Source: Flaccisagitta enflata (lineage: Eukaryota > Chaetognatha > Sagittoidea > Aphragmophora). From it: a stretch of 64,000 nt of DNA. Position 1 is the first letter of the stretch; each line of letters opens with the position of its first letter. This document shows positions 52,229 through 63,906 of this stretch, piece by piece. The notes under the pieces are model-generated. The model saw only the letters and a list, made by a program, of their open reading frames with translations, was not told the DNA's origin and searched no databases. The translations under genes were made by a program, and so were the position numbers. The DNA is taken from positions 48,360,001-48,424,000 of the forward strand of contig OZ231126.1 in NCBI GenBank assembly GCA_965153355.1, read 5' to 3'.

Positions 52229-52600
52229 TGCCCTTGCGCAGATATTCTGAACGATAGTAAAGAGATTACATTACTTCATGGTAAAGGTAAACGAGGTACC
52301 AGACTACCAGTACATCGGGAGTATATCAATCCGACCACGACGTCCTCGTCCCGCCGTATCTCCTAAAACTTCTTAGCTTACAGTTACACTATTGGGAACA
52401 CCCATTTAATCAGAGTTGAAGCGCTAGAAAGAGTGCCCTCTACAGAGTATACAGACAGTTCAAAGATATATCATATTAGCAAGATTGCTTTATTACGAGA
52501 TTACATAACAGGATGAGCAGGAAATTTGTAATTACCTATACAAAGTCGTGCCAAATTTCCTGCTCACCCTGTTATTATTTGCATGTGTTGCGGACTCGCT
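52229..52600. other. UQCRC2 5' flank with 24-bp-arm hairpin
   Basis: TAACAGGATGAGCAGGAAAT (about 52508) and its inverted copy ATTTCCTGCTCACCCTGTTA (about 52555-52576) form a short foldback about 280-350 bp upstream of the UQCRC2 ATG. No TATA box is evident. Confidence 0.6.
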
Positions 52601-52604
52601 GACC

Positions 52605-52732
52605 CACGGACGGGGGGGGGGGTGAAAAAAGTAAAAAGGGGAGCGATCAAACAACCGACCGACCAACCAACCAATCGACGGACCGACATAGCAGGCGCAG
52701 GGTGTAAAATAGCGTAGCACGTGGCAAAAAAA
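52605..52732 (+). mobile_element. Family 1 element, 5'-truncated
   Basis: (CCGA)n, CGACATAGCAGGCGCAGGGT and GTAAAATAGCGTAGCACGTG match the 3' part with a decayed hairpin. Confidence 0.65.
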
Positions 52733-52739
52733 AAAAAGA

Positions 52740-53105
52740 AACTCGACGTCAATATAGGTTGTTTTTTAGCGCGGTTTTTAACGGTTGCGTGACGGACGGC
52801 CGACGGACAGGCATGGCTTTTTACTCATCTGCAAGGACGAACTAAGAGAAGAAGACTGAGCTAATCTTCAGAATGACGCGTCGAAAAAGAACAGGACGGA
52901 CGGAAGAGCGAACGAACGAACTTGACTGTTGTTGTTGTTGTTTTGGTTGTAGTTATTATAGTTGATCTTATTTAAGCTCTCTCATTGCATCAACAGCGAC
53001 CGGGGAATGACAAAACAGGACGGACGGAAGGACGAGCTTGACTGTTGTAGTTTCGTTGTCGTTGTTGTTGTCGTTGTGGTTAGTTGTTGTTGACCTTGAT
53101 TAGCG

Positions 53106-53161
<56 letters not shown>
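52740..53161. other. Intergenic with duplicated segment and (CT)n
   Basis: AACAGGACGGACGGAAG...GCTTGACTGTTGT occurs near 52891 and 53013, then CT at about 53108-53161. Confidence 0.6.
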
Positions 53162-53165
<4 letters not shown>

Positions 53166-53199
53166 CTCTCTCTGCATCAACAGTGACCGGGCAATGATC

Positions 53200-53290
53200 C
53201 TCGTAGCCAATGAGATCGCTTGATACCTACTCTATGGACCAATAAAAGGGCTTGTTCGACATATGTGCTCCTGCACAGATTGACGCATTG
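53200..53290 (+). promoter_or_regulatory. Possible V-ATPase c promoter
   Basis: Two CCAAT boxes (AGCCAATGAG about 53205, GACCAATAAAAGG about 53237); AATAAAAG could serve as a TATA-like element. About 240 bp upstream of the ATG. Motif only. Confidence 0.35.
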
Positions 53291-53481
53291 AATAAGTGAC
53301 GCAGCTCAGTCTTGTGATGCTGTATAGCTAACACAGTTGCCGGACTTAAATTTGACTTCGTCGTGCTCGGATTTTGCAGCTCACCGAAATATTCTGCCAA
53401 AACTGAACTACTGACCCCGGGAATAAAGACGGTCGCTTAAAAAACATTGCCGCTCGCACGCCACGCCTCAACGCTTCAACC

Positions 53482-54833
53482 ATGGCCGAAACGGAGATCT
53501 ACTCATACTTTTTCGGCTCGATGGGCGCCACGGCCGCGATGGTTTTTAGCGCCCTCGGAGCGGCTTACGGAACAGGTGCGTATACCAAACTACACTGTAT
53601 ATTAGTTATTAGACTCATTTTTCTCCGAGGTCTTTTAAGCTAGAAAACATATCACCCCACCAAAAGATTGCAAATTTCATGCTGAATCCAACTGTGCCCG
53701 TTTTGACCACTTTTTCGAAGATCTTGGCTCGATTTTTTTTACTTCAAAGTGCCACGTGCGTCAAATAGCGTTAAAATAGCATTTTCCATCAAAAATAATA
53801 GGAAGATTGCCCTTAGATAAGCTTTCCCCGTTTATATTTAGCAAATAACGGCCTCAGACAGATATCCCATTTAGCAACAATAAATTTTTGATAAAGCAGT
53901 TGCCGGAAATGACCGGTAACTGCCGGAAGTGACCGGAAATACCGGAAGTGGACGAAAATGGTTCATAGGCACGAAAAATTTGAGAAAGAACAGTTGCAAT
54001 TAGTTTGTAAATTACAATCTCTAACCACAAGCAATAATCCTCCATACAATCCATGAAAAAACTTAAACAGCACAATGGCGCATATCGTATTTTGATGAAA
54101 TTCTTAAATGAAAGAGAATTGGGAATTGCACACATTGGACAATCATAGGGCGTGACAACAACAAACGCGCTTTCCCGTTGATCGCGATTTCAGCATCAAC
54201 GCATTTTCATGAATTTCAGCTGTCCCAAGAGGTAGTGAGCGAAATGAGTGAGCAAGCCTATAAACAGAGCGAGCAATTGAAGCAGGCACAGCGAAGCGAA
54301 AAAAAGTGAGCGGTGCAAGCGAACATAGCGAGCGACCGAGTGGCCCGTTCAAAACGCAATTGTTATGAGTAGAAGCAGACCCATATAGAGGTCCCCGTCA
54401 TGCGGACTCGGAGGTTTGCCCAGGGGGGCCAAATTATAACTCAGGCCTGTATATTGTTCTACATTCCCCCCCCCCCCCCACACGGGGGGGAAAATAAAGG
54501 GTTTGGAGTTGGGGGAAAAATGAAAGAGGGAAAAAGAGAAAAAAAAAGAAAATTTGGGGAGAATAAAACTTTTGGCAGTACCAAATCATATTTGGGATAT
54601 GTTTTTTTCTTGAGTAATTGAAAAATTACATCAGCGGCGTCAGTTGTATATCATGACAGGTTACCAAATGATCATGTGCGATGTATTGCGCGTGAAAATG
54701 TAAAACGATCCTCATGCACTTAAAAAGCAAGCTATCTACATCCAGTGGAACCAAAGAGTTTTATAAAGCGCAAGATTTTGAATTCGAGCTGATATGATTC
54801 TTGAAAAAAAACTTGGTTTCAATGGAAGTTCAC

Positions 54834-54918
<85 letters not shown>

Positions 54919-57900
54919 ACATCCTCTCTCTCTCTTAAACATCCTCTCTCTCTCATAAACATCAACGCGTGAGATTTTTTAATAACGGTATTGATTATCC
55001 CAAATCCTTTAATCCCATTTCAAATATCGCTTTAATTACAGATTTCTCCTCTCACAACAGCTGCTCAGACATGTATCTTGTCATTTCCCGTCAAATCTCC
55101 CCAGGAATACTGGTCAACTAGATTCAAGGTTAAGGGAAACGATTAAAATGTTGTGATGCATCTCAGCTTGAATTCAACACCAACCTTAAATTGTTTCATA
55201 TATGGCGGTTGCTTGGTAATCTTTTCACCTATTTCTAGTCACCTGTTACACAACTCCACCCTGCTTCGTCCGTCTGTCGGTTTGTTGGTTGGTCCCCTTT
55301 TAGGCAGCAGCCCCAAAGGGCTCGGTGACCTATGCTTTCACACATATGGGGAATTTTATACTTCTCCTCCTCCTTCTCCGTCCCCCTCCCCCTCGACTCA
55401 AATCCTAGCCTCGAGGCCCAAATCCCAGCCTCAAGGCCTGAAACCCAGCCCCAAGGCCTACAGCTCAATCGCTAGAAGGAAAAAATTCCCCATATGTGTG
55501 AAAGCATAGGTCATCGACCCCTTTGGGGCCGCTAACCTGGTCCCTCCCTCAACTTCAATCACAACCTACTTGGGCAGGGCATGGGTCTGACGTCTGACGC
55601 TTTTGCGACTATTTACTTTTTCGGCATTTTTGGCATTTGAGGTTTTTGAGCTCACCGCCCTTGCCCACCCGTACGCCACTGGGGTAGCCGTGTATCCGGC
55701 CTTGTTGGTATCATTTCCGCAGTTCATGAATTGTTTCTGTCCTCTTAAATAAGGATGAATTTCAAATTATTGATTTACATGGTTATATATTTCTATATCA
55801 ATCTTTCCTTGCTTGCCAATTTCAGTCAATTACTGAGTACTACTCGCTACTCTTAATAGGTTTTATCCATCTGTCCGTTGGTCTGTTGGTCCGCCAATCA
55901 GTTTCAGTCCAAGGGTCCATCTTGTTAAAGTAGAAAAGAATAAAAGTTTATGAGTGTAGGGCGCTTATGTTTCTCGCGCCTACCATTCCGAAGCTTTTGT
56001 CTCGCGCTTCCACTGAGGCGCTTATTATTCCGGTACCCCATAAAATGACCGCGGTAAGAAAAGGTGTTCATAAGTGACGTCACTGCCGTTTAAAAAATAA
56101 CTTAAGGCTTAATGAAACAAGTGATGTTTTCTATGTTTTTGTGATTAAAAGATCTGTTAGAAAAAATGTTTCATGTATTTTCATTTTCCACTATTAAAGG
56201 CGGTTTCCAATGATTCTTTGTTATCTCCGGTCATTTCCGGCCATTTCGAGGCATTTCCGGCCGTTTCCGGTCAAATATTGTCTGCATGATTAAGTTGTTT
56301 TGGAGGTGGGATACTTTTACTGCTTCAAAGCCACTTAAACCCTCCTAGAAATGTCAAGAAATGTTGGGTATGTCGGGATAACTCACATGACTACGCTCAA
56401 AAACGGGGATTTGACGCAAAATGACGCACGTGGCACATTGACGTGAAAAAATCGAGCCAAGATCTCCGAAAATGGGGTCAAAACGGGCACAGTTAGATTC
56501 AGCATGAAATTTGCAATCATTTGGTGGGGTGATATGTTTTCTAGCTTAAAAAACCACGGAGAAAAATGAGTCTATTAGTCAGGTGGGGGAATGCTAAAAT
56601 AATTTTAACACGTTTTAACACATTTTAACACATTTTAACACGATGTACCTGTTATTTTTCAAAACAGGTGTTAAAATAGTTTTACCATGTTTTAACACGT
56701 TTTACTTCACTTTTTCCCCTCAGCTTTTCTTTTCAGAATCGTGTTAAAATCGTGTTAAAATTGTGTTAAAATCCAAGGGGAACTGAGTTAAAATTTGGTT
56801 ACAACCATGTTACTACCGTGTTAAAATGGTGTTAAAACAGTTTTAAAACGGTGTTAAAATTGTGTTAAAACCGTATTAAAGCCGTGTTGAAACTGTGTAA
56901 AAACTGTATAAAAACCGTATTGAAACTGTGTAAATTCTGGAAAAAGCATTTAAATCACGTTTAGTTTTATGTGTTTGAACCACATAATTTGTGATAAAGT
57001 ACTAATGAACTTGTTGATAAACCATGCTACAATGATTGATTCATTTGATGAATTTCTCTCGTTTATTGTGTTTAAGGAATTGTTTTCCATCACATTTTTA
57101 GTTGTTTGGTCAGTCGGTTTTAGATCATTACTATCACGATTTCATTTAGAACCTGATATTGTCCATGATCTTGTGCTGATAGCCCTTGACTTTCGTACCA
57201 TTTTGTTTTTAACACAGTTCGTACCATTTGGGTTTTTAACACGGTTTTGACACGGTTTTGACACGGTTTTAACACGGTTTTAACACGGTTTTAACACGGT
57301 TTTAACATGATTTTAACATGATTTAAACACGATTTTAACACGATTTTAACACAGTTTTAACACGGTTTTAACAGGGTTTTAACAGGGTTTTAACACAGTT
57401 TTAACATGTTGTGGCTATGTTAAAATCCTTTTTTTGTAAACTAGATGATTTTCTTCCTCTTGGGTTTTAACACATTTTAACATGTTTTAACACATTTTAA
57501 CACCGTACCTGTTATTTTCAGGGCGTGTTAAAATGTGTTAAAATGTGTTAAAACGTGTTAAAATTATTTTAGCATTCCCCCACCTGATTAGTTATAAATT
57601 TGGGAAATTGACAATACTGTCAATTGTGTAAAAAGAAATATTAAACAGATGAAACTTTTTCTCTCTGACTTACCGTTAGTAGCCGCGCCTAAATCAATCG
57701 CTTTTATTTTTTCATTCAGCCAAGGCCGGTACTGGAATCGCAGCTATGTCGGTAATGAGGCCGGAGCTCATCATGAAGTCCATAATTCCGGTCGTTATGG
57801 CAGGTAAGTTGTTAGCATCGTGCTAAGCGAATTTGCACCCCGTTAGGTCGCTAACACTCTACTCAGTCCGTCTCCCTTAAAGTTTTGTTCAGCGTTGTGT

Positions 57901-58340
57901 TGCCTCTACCCGAATATCCCAGTGACCTTTTGACACAACCCCTGCCGCATGATGCTGGGGCAGCCGTGTTTGCGGTATTGACTTACATGTTACTCTTCCA
58001 TCTCTCGCTGTTGTTGATTTTTGACTCTCCGTTGGTGCCTTCCCTTGTATTAATCGCAGGTATCATCGCCATATACGGTTTAGTGGTGTCTGTCATAATC
58101 GGGATCAACCTCAGCACCGACTACTCCGCTTTTAAGGGATTCCTGCATTTAGGCGCCGGATTATCGGTCGGTTTGAGTGGACTTGCTGCCGGTTATGCTA
58201 TAGGAGTGGTTGGTGATGCTGGCGTTCGTGGAACGGCACAGCAACCTCGCCTTTTCGTCGGTATGATCCTCATTCTCATCTTCGCCGAAGTCTTGGGCTT
58301 GTACGGACTTATCGTCGCTTTGATTCTATCTACCAAATAG
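53482..58340 (+). CDS. ATP6V0C: V-type proton ATPase 16 kDa proteolipid subunit c
   Basis: Exons 53482-53575, 57720-57803, 58060-58340 join in phase to 152 aa (human 155). Four membrane helices form two hairpins: [20 protein letters not shown], the [19 protein letters not shown] region, a Gly-rich third helix ([20 protein letters not shown]) and [20 protein letters not shown]. The proton-carrying Glu of helix 4 (FAEVLG, about residue 136) and the [15 protein letters not shown] loop are intact. It forms the rotating c-ring of Vo in endomembranes. The start has a good context (ACCATGG). Intron 1 (4.1 kb) is mostly mobile DNA; intron 2 is 256 bp. AATAAA follows at 58478. Confidence 0.98.
54442..54600. 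mobile_element. Partial copy of the hAT-like MITE
   Basis: CAGGCCTGTATATTGTTCTA, poly-C, GGGGGAAAA, CAGTACCAAATCAT in the same order as 26501-26650. No right end found. Confidence 0.75.
54834..54955. repeat. (CT)n plus CTCTCTTAAACATC repeats
   Basis: CT to about 54912, then three TAAACATC-spaced CT blocks. Confidence 0.92.
55303..55620. mobile_element. Family 2 foldback module, CATATGGGGAATTTT subtype
   Basis: GGCAGCAGCCCCAAAGGGCT, CTTTCACACATATGGGGAAT, a few CCTCGAGGCCCAAATCC units, and the inverted end to about 55534. The leader (CAACCTACTTGGGCAGGGCA) lies on the right, so it is inverted relative to 37862. Confidence 0.82.
55600..55712 (-). mobile_element. Family 1 fragment
   Basis: Reverse 5' segment: CACCCGTACGCCACTGGGGT, AGCCGTGTATCCGGCCTTGT. 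Confidence 0.75.
56574..57592. mobile_element. Foldback element with GTGTTAAAA arrays
   Basis: CAGGTGGGGGAATGCTAAAA (56580) and its exact complement at 57586, flanked by ATTAGT on each side. Arms are GTTTTAACAC / GTGTTAAAAC repeats in opposite orientation (56595-56910; 57225-57560). The spacer (about 56945-57190) has a 93-codon frame with no recognised domain. It lies at the edge of the large foldback in V-ATPase c intron 1. Confidence 0.88.
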
Positions 58341-58477
58341 TGAACTCTTGTGCTGAGACTGGGATATGTAAGAACTCTTAGGGAAAAAAATGAAAATGCA
58401 GTCGTTCGTTGCTGGTTCAGCGATATTGGAGGATTACCCACGCCGGAATTTATACCGTTATTTGTTCTGTATGATGA

Positions 58478-58483
58478 AATAAA
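58478..58483 (+). terminator. V-ATPase c polyadenylation signal
   Basis: AATAAA 138 bp after the stop codon. Confidence 0.7.
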
Positions 58484-59345
58484 TACCAGTTAGGGGTTCG
58501 AGCTAATTAATCTTACAAATAGGGCAACCTTTTACCCCCCCCCCCTTTTTATTTTTTTTTAATTTGAATTTTATAGCCTCTATTACTAACTTTTTATTTT
58601 TACGGATATTACACTTTTTTACTGGTACATGGAGTGATAATATTCTTAACACATGCACCCATTCATTCGCATCGGCGTATCCTTATTTCTTGATCTCAAA
58701 ACCCGTGATGTCTTCTTATTGTCGCGTTTGTGGTGTAACGATTTTGAGTCTGATGATGATGCCTGGTGTTTTTCGTAAGCCTTGGCTGTCGAAAGCATAA
58801 TGGTGCACGGTTGTGTTGCAAATAAAGTATAGCAACTAGTAGATGCGTTGCGGTAAAGGGTCACATATTCCTAATGGAATGTCAGTTATTGTGCAACGTA
58901 ATTGTCGACCTTGCAAGTGGATTTAGATGTGTTTTGAGTATTTGGACGATTGAGGATTTGTAGGCGTAACCAATTCGCTTGGATGGCCAAGATCTTGTGT
59001 ACGTTGATAACTGAAATATCTTTTTATCATTCCTCTCATCTACTCTGTAAAACTCTCGTTCACTTATTCATCTAGTCAATGCCCTTGTTTCAATGTTCAT
59101 TGGGTTTGTGTGGACTGTGGAAGTGATAAAACTTCTACCTATTTTTTCAGTGAGTGTAATGTCTGATTACCTGATTTACTTGGTTAAAACTAAAAGATAT
59201 ATTTTAATAGTACTAATATAAAATATTTTTCCTTTAAACCCAAGCACTGCATTGTATTGCATTACCTAACTTTGTGTAATTAGTGAAAATGTAACCAATA
59301 ACACCCAAGGCAGGGGCGGTGCGGAAAATGCAATCGAGTTTACCA
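58484..59345. other. Intergenic, no gene recognised
   Basis: Nothing beyond a poly-C/poly-T run near 58537-58560. Confidence 0.5.
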
Positions 59346-59349
59346 CCTT

Positions 59350-59932
59350 GGAAATAAGTATACCGACACCTTCAACTAAAGATATCTCTGCTTTTATAAC
59401 AGCTAGAAACTTAAGAACAAATAGATTTTTGTCAAATTATTTTTACAATGAATACAATTTGAATTCTGTGGCTTTAGCCGTTTTGAAATGGCAAGCAAAA
59501 GAGTAAAAACATTCACAAAAATGCAAAAAGAATCAAGAATAAAGAAGTTAATTTTTAGATAGTTTCTTCTAATGATATCTTCACTTCTAGAAAAGTTCAT
59601 AACTTTTTTTAAAAAGGCAAATTAATCTTCATCAAAAAATCTTTAAAATGAGCGCAATCTGGTTGCTGTAGCTTAAATCGTTTAGAAGTTACAAGCAAAC
59701 CATAAATCTATATCTAAAATGATTGGTTCAACAAAGTTGATTTAAGAGATGTGAAATCAACTCATCCTTTACAAAATAAAAAGCTGTATGAAGTGCTTGA
59801 ATTATCGATAACTCAAATCATTTAAAAGGTAAAAACATTTCATGACCTACTAGCACTTTCAGTAAAATATTTTGGTTAATATTTATAAAAATAATAATTG
59901 CCTTGGTGTCGGTATGCTTTTTTTCCGAGATT
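59350..59932. mobile_element. Foldback element (ATACCGACACC ends)
   Basis: CTTGGAAATAAGTATACCGA...CACC at the left and the complement of CTCGGAAAAAAAGCATACCG...ACACC at the right; AT-rich middle shared in style with 47760-48130. Confidence 0.75.
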
Positions 59933-60440
59933 GTAGATGTATATGGGAATTACAAGAAGTTAATCTATAAAAAATGTAGCACTCGCCCTCCCACCCTATA
60001 GCTAATATAATTATTTATTAGATGACAATATGTATACGGACTGAAAATGAAACTTTCATTCTGACCTAGCTAGAAGGCGAAATTTCATCTGACGTTCACA
60101 CCAGCCGGGACCTGTCATGGCCCACGGAAGACACCAGTTGTCGGGACACCAATTTCTTCTAGAAAAAAAAGGGAAAGAGAGACAGACAGGTATAGAGAAA
60201 GACTGACAAAAAAAGGTTAAAAAGGTAAGATAAAATCGCGATACGACAAAAAATTGTATTTACAAAAATTAGATTAATGAAATTATTGATGCATTTGCAA
60301 GATCCTATCATTTTTGTCACATTATCAGTCGATACAAAAATTGTCAAGTCGGGAGGCAATGTAATTACTACGGAGGCAATAAAAATTAAGTGTTTTTTTA
60401 CCAAAGTATGATACTAATCAATGTTTTCCACAATTTTAGA
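59933..60440. other. Intergenic, no gene recognised
   Basis: Nothing recognised. Confidence 0.45.
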
Positions 60441-61337
60441 AAACAAGGCCAGATACACGGCTGCCCAGTTGCATGCGGATGGGCAGGGGCTGTATTTGAG
60501 ATCACTTTATCATTTGGGCAGGAGCAGTGAGGCCAAAACTCGTAAAAGAACAATGAACATGTGACGCGGGGTCTCAATATCGTTACGGACGGGAGGGCAG
60601 GGGCCTCAAACCCCCAGCCTCAACCCAACCACACCCCCAACCCCCCTTCAACACACACACAAACAATACCAACTGCAGCATCATAAATACGCGTTTTCAA
60701 TTTGAGCGTAACAACTTGACCGTGACCGACGTACCGACGGACGGACAAAGCCTCTTTTAAATTTGCGTGTCCACAATTAAAAAGTACACGCACTTGGCTG
60801 AGTAACAACGGGTTATTTTTTTCTGAGGCTCAATGTTGTATTTGAAAGACGCTATGAGGCTCAAACCGTTGCTAAACTGTTGTTATTTTTTTTTCATCAA
60901 TCTTCTAACATAACGATTGATTAGGATGTCCGTACCATCATTCCTTTCACTGTTTTCTCTGGAATGACAGGGATCTAGAGAAGGAATGAATAAACGGAGA
61001 ACAACCATTCAAAATCAGGAACAAAATAATGTTATAACTAAAATACAGTAGAAAAAGCCACCTCTTCTTTGAAACCGCCGCATGTTACAATTGAATGCAA
61101 CGAGAATTATAGCAAATATAAGAGAAAAGTTGTTATTGGTTGGATTTGAGGCTGAAATGTTGTTATATTTTTAATTTTCTGAGGCTGACGATGTTGCTAG
61201 AAATGTTCTTATTTTTTAAACATTTTGAGCCTCAACGTTGTTATAAAGAAGGTTGTTACTCAGCCAAGTGCGTGTAGACCGATGGATGGACAGACCGACC
61301 GACAAAGCGAGGTGTAGTCGCGTAGCACGCGATTAAA
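60441..61337 (+). mobile_element. Nested family 1 elements with an inserted MITE
   Basis: An outer copy starts ACAAGGCCAGATACACGGC at 60443 and resumes at about 61277 (GACCGATGGATGG, hairpin GTCGCGTAGCACGCGATTAAAAA). Between lie a second copy (about 60565-60783; CGGGGTCTCAATATCGTTAC to GTGTCCACAATTAAAAAG) and the TA-flanked MITE. Confidence 0.82.
60785..61276. mobile_element. TA-flanked MITE, copy 2
   Basis: CACGCACTTGGCTGAGTAAC ends at 60787 and 61274, TA outside both. Near-identical to 2476-2964 over its full length (488 and 489 bp). Confidence 0.9.
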
Positions 61338-62287
61338 AACCGAAGTAAGTTTCTGTTGCCGACACAAAACTTGTTGGATACTAGTCCTATGGTGGCTGGC
61401 CTAAAAAATCCAGCTCTCCAAAGGCCCTCACTGTGAACTACGCAGCACACTCAGCCTCCTTCTCTCCCTCATAATTTCCTTTTCGATTCCATAGCTGAAA
61501 ACCCGTAATTTGATTTTGTTTCTTGGTAGAGCGACGTCTATCGATGGTAATTTCCACGAGTCTGCTCTTCCCTTGCTTCCCTAAAACAGGCGCGGGTTTG
61601 AATAAAAGCTAGTGTTTTTCACCCTCTCAAAGCCAAGTGGAAATCTGAACATTTTAACGAAGTGTTTCTGCAAATAAAGTCAAAAAATGACAAAAATGAG
61701 TCAAACGGTAAAACCCTACCGACTCATTGGCATCGTAACAGTCCGTCATTTGGTCATAGTCTGCAACCCCAAGGGGAACGTCCCTGACATTGCCATCAGC
61801 AATAGTAACAATGGTTTTTTTTTTCATGGAACATCAAAACGAAATTGAACAGAATGAGAGAACGTGAAAAAAATAATAAAAAAAGGAAGAATAAACCAAT
61901 TATAAAACAAGAGAGAGAGTGTGTGTGTGTGAGTTAAACAACATGTGTCCCACGCGTAGAGTTTGCAAGAATAAGAATTGAGAGAACTACCCAAAAAATC
62001 ATCCAGGTAATACAAATTACGAAGTTAGTCATGTCAGAACACGGGAAGATGTGACCTGTAAACGTTACCAAAAGATGTCTACGAGAAAGTTAATGTGCTA
62101 TCGTGAGAGAACGCATGAGCGACAGCCACGAATATGGCACACGAAGTAATGATAAGGCGCCAATAAATCACATTTCGACTTTTCTTTAAATGTCGCGATG
62201 GTCGCACAATCTTTCAGTGAGGAAGAAAGAGAGTTCCAATACCTTGGGGCGATGGTTCTTATTGATCTACTACATCTGACTATTTGA
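61338..62287. other. Intergenic, no gene recognised
   Basis: Short (GT)n at about 61917-61931. No coding frame supported. Confidence 0.45.
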
Positions 62288-62345
62288 TCACTCCAAAGGG
62301 AATGATATTACTTATTTTTTGACAGTTTTAAATAATAAAACCTCT
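62288..62345. repeat. Dispersed 58-bp repeat, copy 1
   Basis: CTCCAAAGGGAATGATATTA through GACAGTTTTAAATAATAAAA. Copy 2 at 63849-63906, same orientation. Confidence 0.85.
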
Positions 62346-62615
62346 GTTTTAAGTGTTTGCTTAACAGTGAGTCAGTGACTGGATGGATATGCGTGGGCTC
62401 GATCACCTCTTCGTCGATGTTTTCTGAATGTTTACAATGAGCTTTCACTGTCAGAAAGTTCTTATGACAACTTGTGAAACTGGGCAACGCTAATTGAGCG
62501 GATTTGACTTATCCATGAAGCTGAATGTAGCAACATACGTGGTGCGAAGAATGATTCCAATTGAAAAGATAAACGTGAAGTGATTTTAAAAGCCAAAAAC
62601 GCGAGGATTTCAAAA

Positions 62616-63108
62616 ATGGAGGACAATGAAGGCGACGTCGGCGTTGGATCACCGAGTGACGATCTCTATTCTGATCTCTTCGTGGAAGACGTCGAGTGCC
62701 AGCAACGTAATGCCGGGGTCACCAATTCCTCGGTTTCCGCTTTGGACAATCCGTTACAACGGCGCATCGCCGAGTTGCTCAATCAGAACGCGGCGCTGAC
62801 GTCGCGGAACGCCAAATTGACGAATGACTTGGCGATGGCGGAGAAACTTCGCGCGGATGTTGAGAGGAAATTTCTCGCTTTTCGCTCAACGGCCAACGAC
62901 GAATTGAGGAAGAAGCAAAGGGAAATCAGCGAAATCAAAATCGCTCTGCTGAAAGAGAAAAAATGGTCGCGAGAAAGAAGAATGGAGGAATGGGAAAGGA
63001 GGAAGGTTCGTGAAAGGCGGGGCTAGTTTTTTTAACGAGTTTGCTGTAGAGTTTGAGCGTGTTTGTGTATGTGTTAGTCTTTGTAGAGTTAGTCTGTTTT
63101 AGTTCTGT

Positions 63109-63186
<78 letters not shown>

Positions 63187-63815
63187 CTGTTTGTTTTTGA
63201 AATTTGTGTTTGTATTTTCACTTTTTCAGTGAAAGTTTTTATGCGTGTGACTTCGTGTTTTTGTTATGAATGTGTGTTTGAGTTTTTTTCTGTTGAGTGT
63301 CTTTGTTTGTGTATGTTGTATTTGGTGTTACACGCTCTGTTGTGAGATTGTATAGTGAAAGCGTGATCGTCTGACTTTACTGTTCAAGTTGTAGATAAGG
63401 GAAATTTGGACCACTGGCTTTCAAACACTCCTTCGACTCTCTTGCGGCCATCTGTGTACCAATTGTCAACCATTTTTTTCAGATCGACACATCCGACTCG
63501 GGATTGGAATCGAGTTCTCCTCTTCAGTCGAAACGACGGTCGGAAGCCGGAAGCCGTTCAACGGAGCCTCGATCTGCTGCGTCGGAATCGCGTCGTCGGG
63601 AATCGAGGAGGCGGAAATCTGTCGGGGGAGAAGACATGCTCGTGGATGACGTCGCCGACGACGGAAAGGACGTAGAGAGGGATGTGCGGGATGGAGCCGA
63701 TATAAATGAAGCCGAAGAATCCCACTCAACGAATCACCTCGTTGACACTGATGCCGATACAGGCGTGAGAGACAGAGAATCTCGCGTTCACACAGCACCA
63801 TCCGAGGTTGTAGAG
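62616..63815 (+). CDS. Coiled-coil, Arg/Ser-rich protein (5' exons only)
   Basis: Exons 62616-63005 (130 codons; ATG in AAAAATGG context, donor AAG/GTTCG) and 63483-63815 (111 codons, acceptor after a T-rich run, donor GAG/GTGAGC), both phase 0; it continues past the window. Residues 1-30 are acidic with SDDLYSDLFVEDVE. About 45-128 is a charged coiled coil (NPLQRRIAELLNQNAAL, ELRKKQREISEIKIALLKEK). Exon 2 begins IDTSDSGLESSSP and is then rich in SR/RRR (about 141-170) and Asp/Glu. No enzyme domain. The LYxxLF-plus-coiled-coil start and the TANDELRKKQREISEIK segment faintly recall CASP8AP2/FLASH, a histone-mRNA factor, but I would not name it on this. Confidence 0.75.
63006..63482. repeat. 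(GT)n-rich intron of the coiled-coil gene
   Basis: Pure GT at about 63114-63183; T/G-rich on the coding strand throughout. Confidence 0.9.
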
Positions 63816-63848
63816 GTGAGCCGAAGGATTAAAGCTAATAAATTGACC

Positions 63849-63906
63849 CTCCAAAGGGAATGATATTGCTTATTTTTTGACAGTTTTAAAAAATAAAACC
63901 TCTGGT
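63849..63906. repeat. Dispersed 58-bp repeat, copy 2
   Basis: CTCCAAAGGGAATGATATTG through AAAACCTCTGGTTT, just after the donor of exon 2. It is followed at about 63926 by TTTTTAGTCGCTTGCTAAGCGACTC, which may be another family 1-like terminal hairpin in reverse. Confidence 0.8.

Larger units (their letters stand above)
53605..56585. mobile_element. Large foldback in V-ATPase c intron 1
   Basis: 53605-53780 (GACTCATTTTTCTCC...CACGTGCGTCA) reappears inverted at about 56410-56575. Inner flanks share CCGGAAATGACCGG-type repeats (53900-53950; 56225-56275). Other repeats are nested inside: 54442, 54836, 55303 and 55600. Confidence 0.78.

Noticed and set aside
56969-57250. 93-codon hydrophobic frame
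   Set aside because: Spacer of the GTGTTAAAA foldback; no family likeness and it runs into the array.
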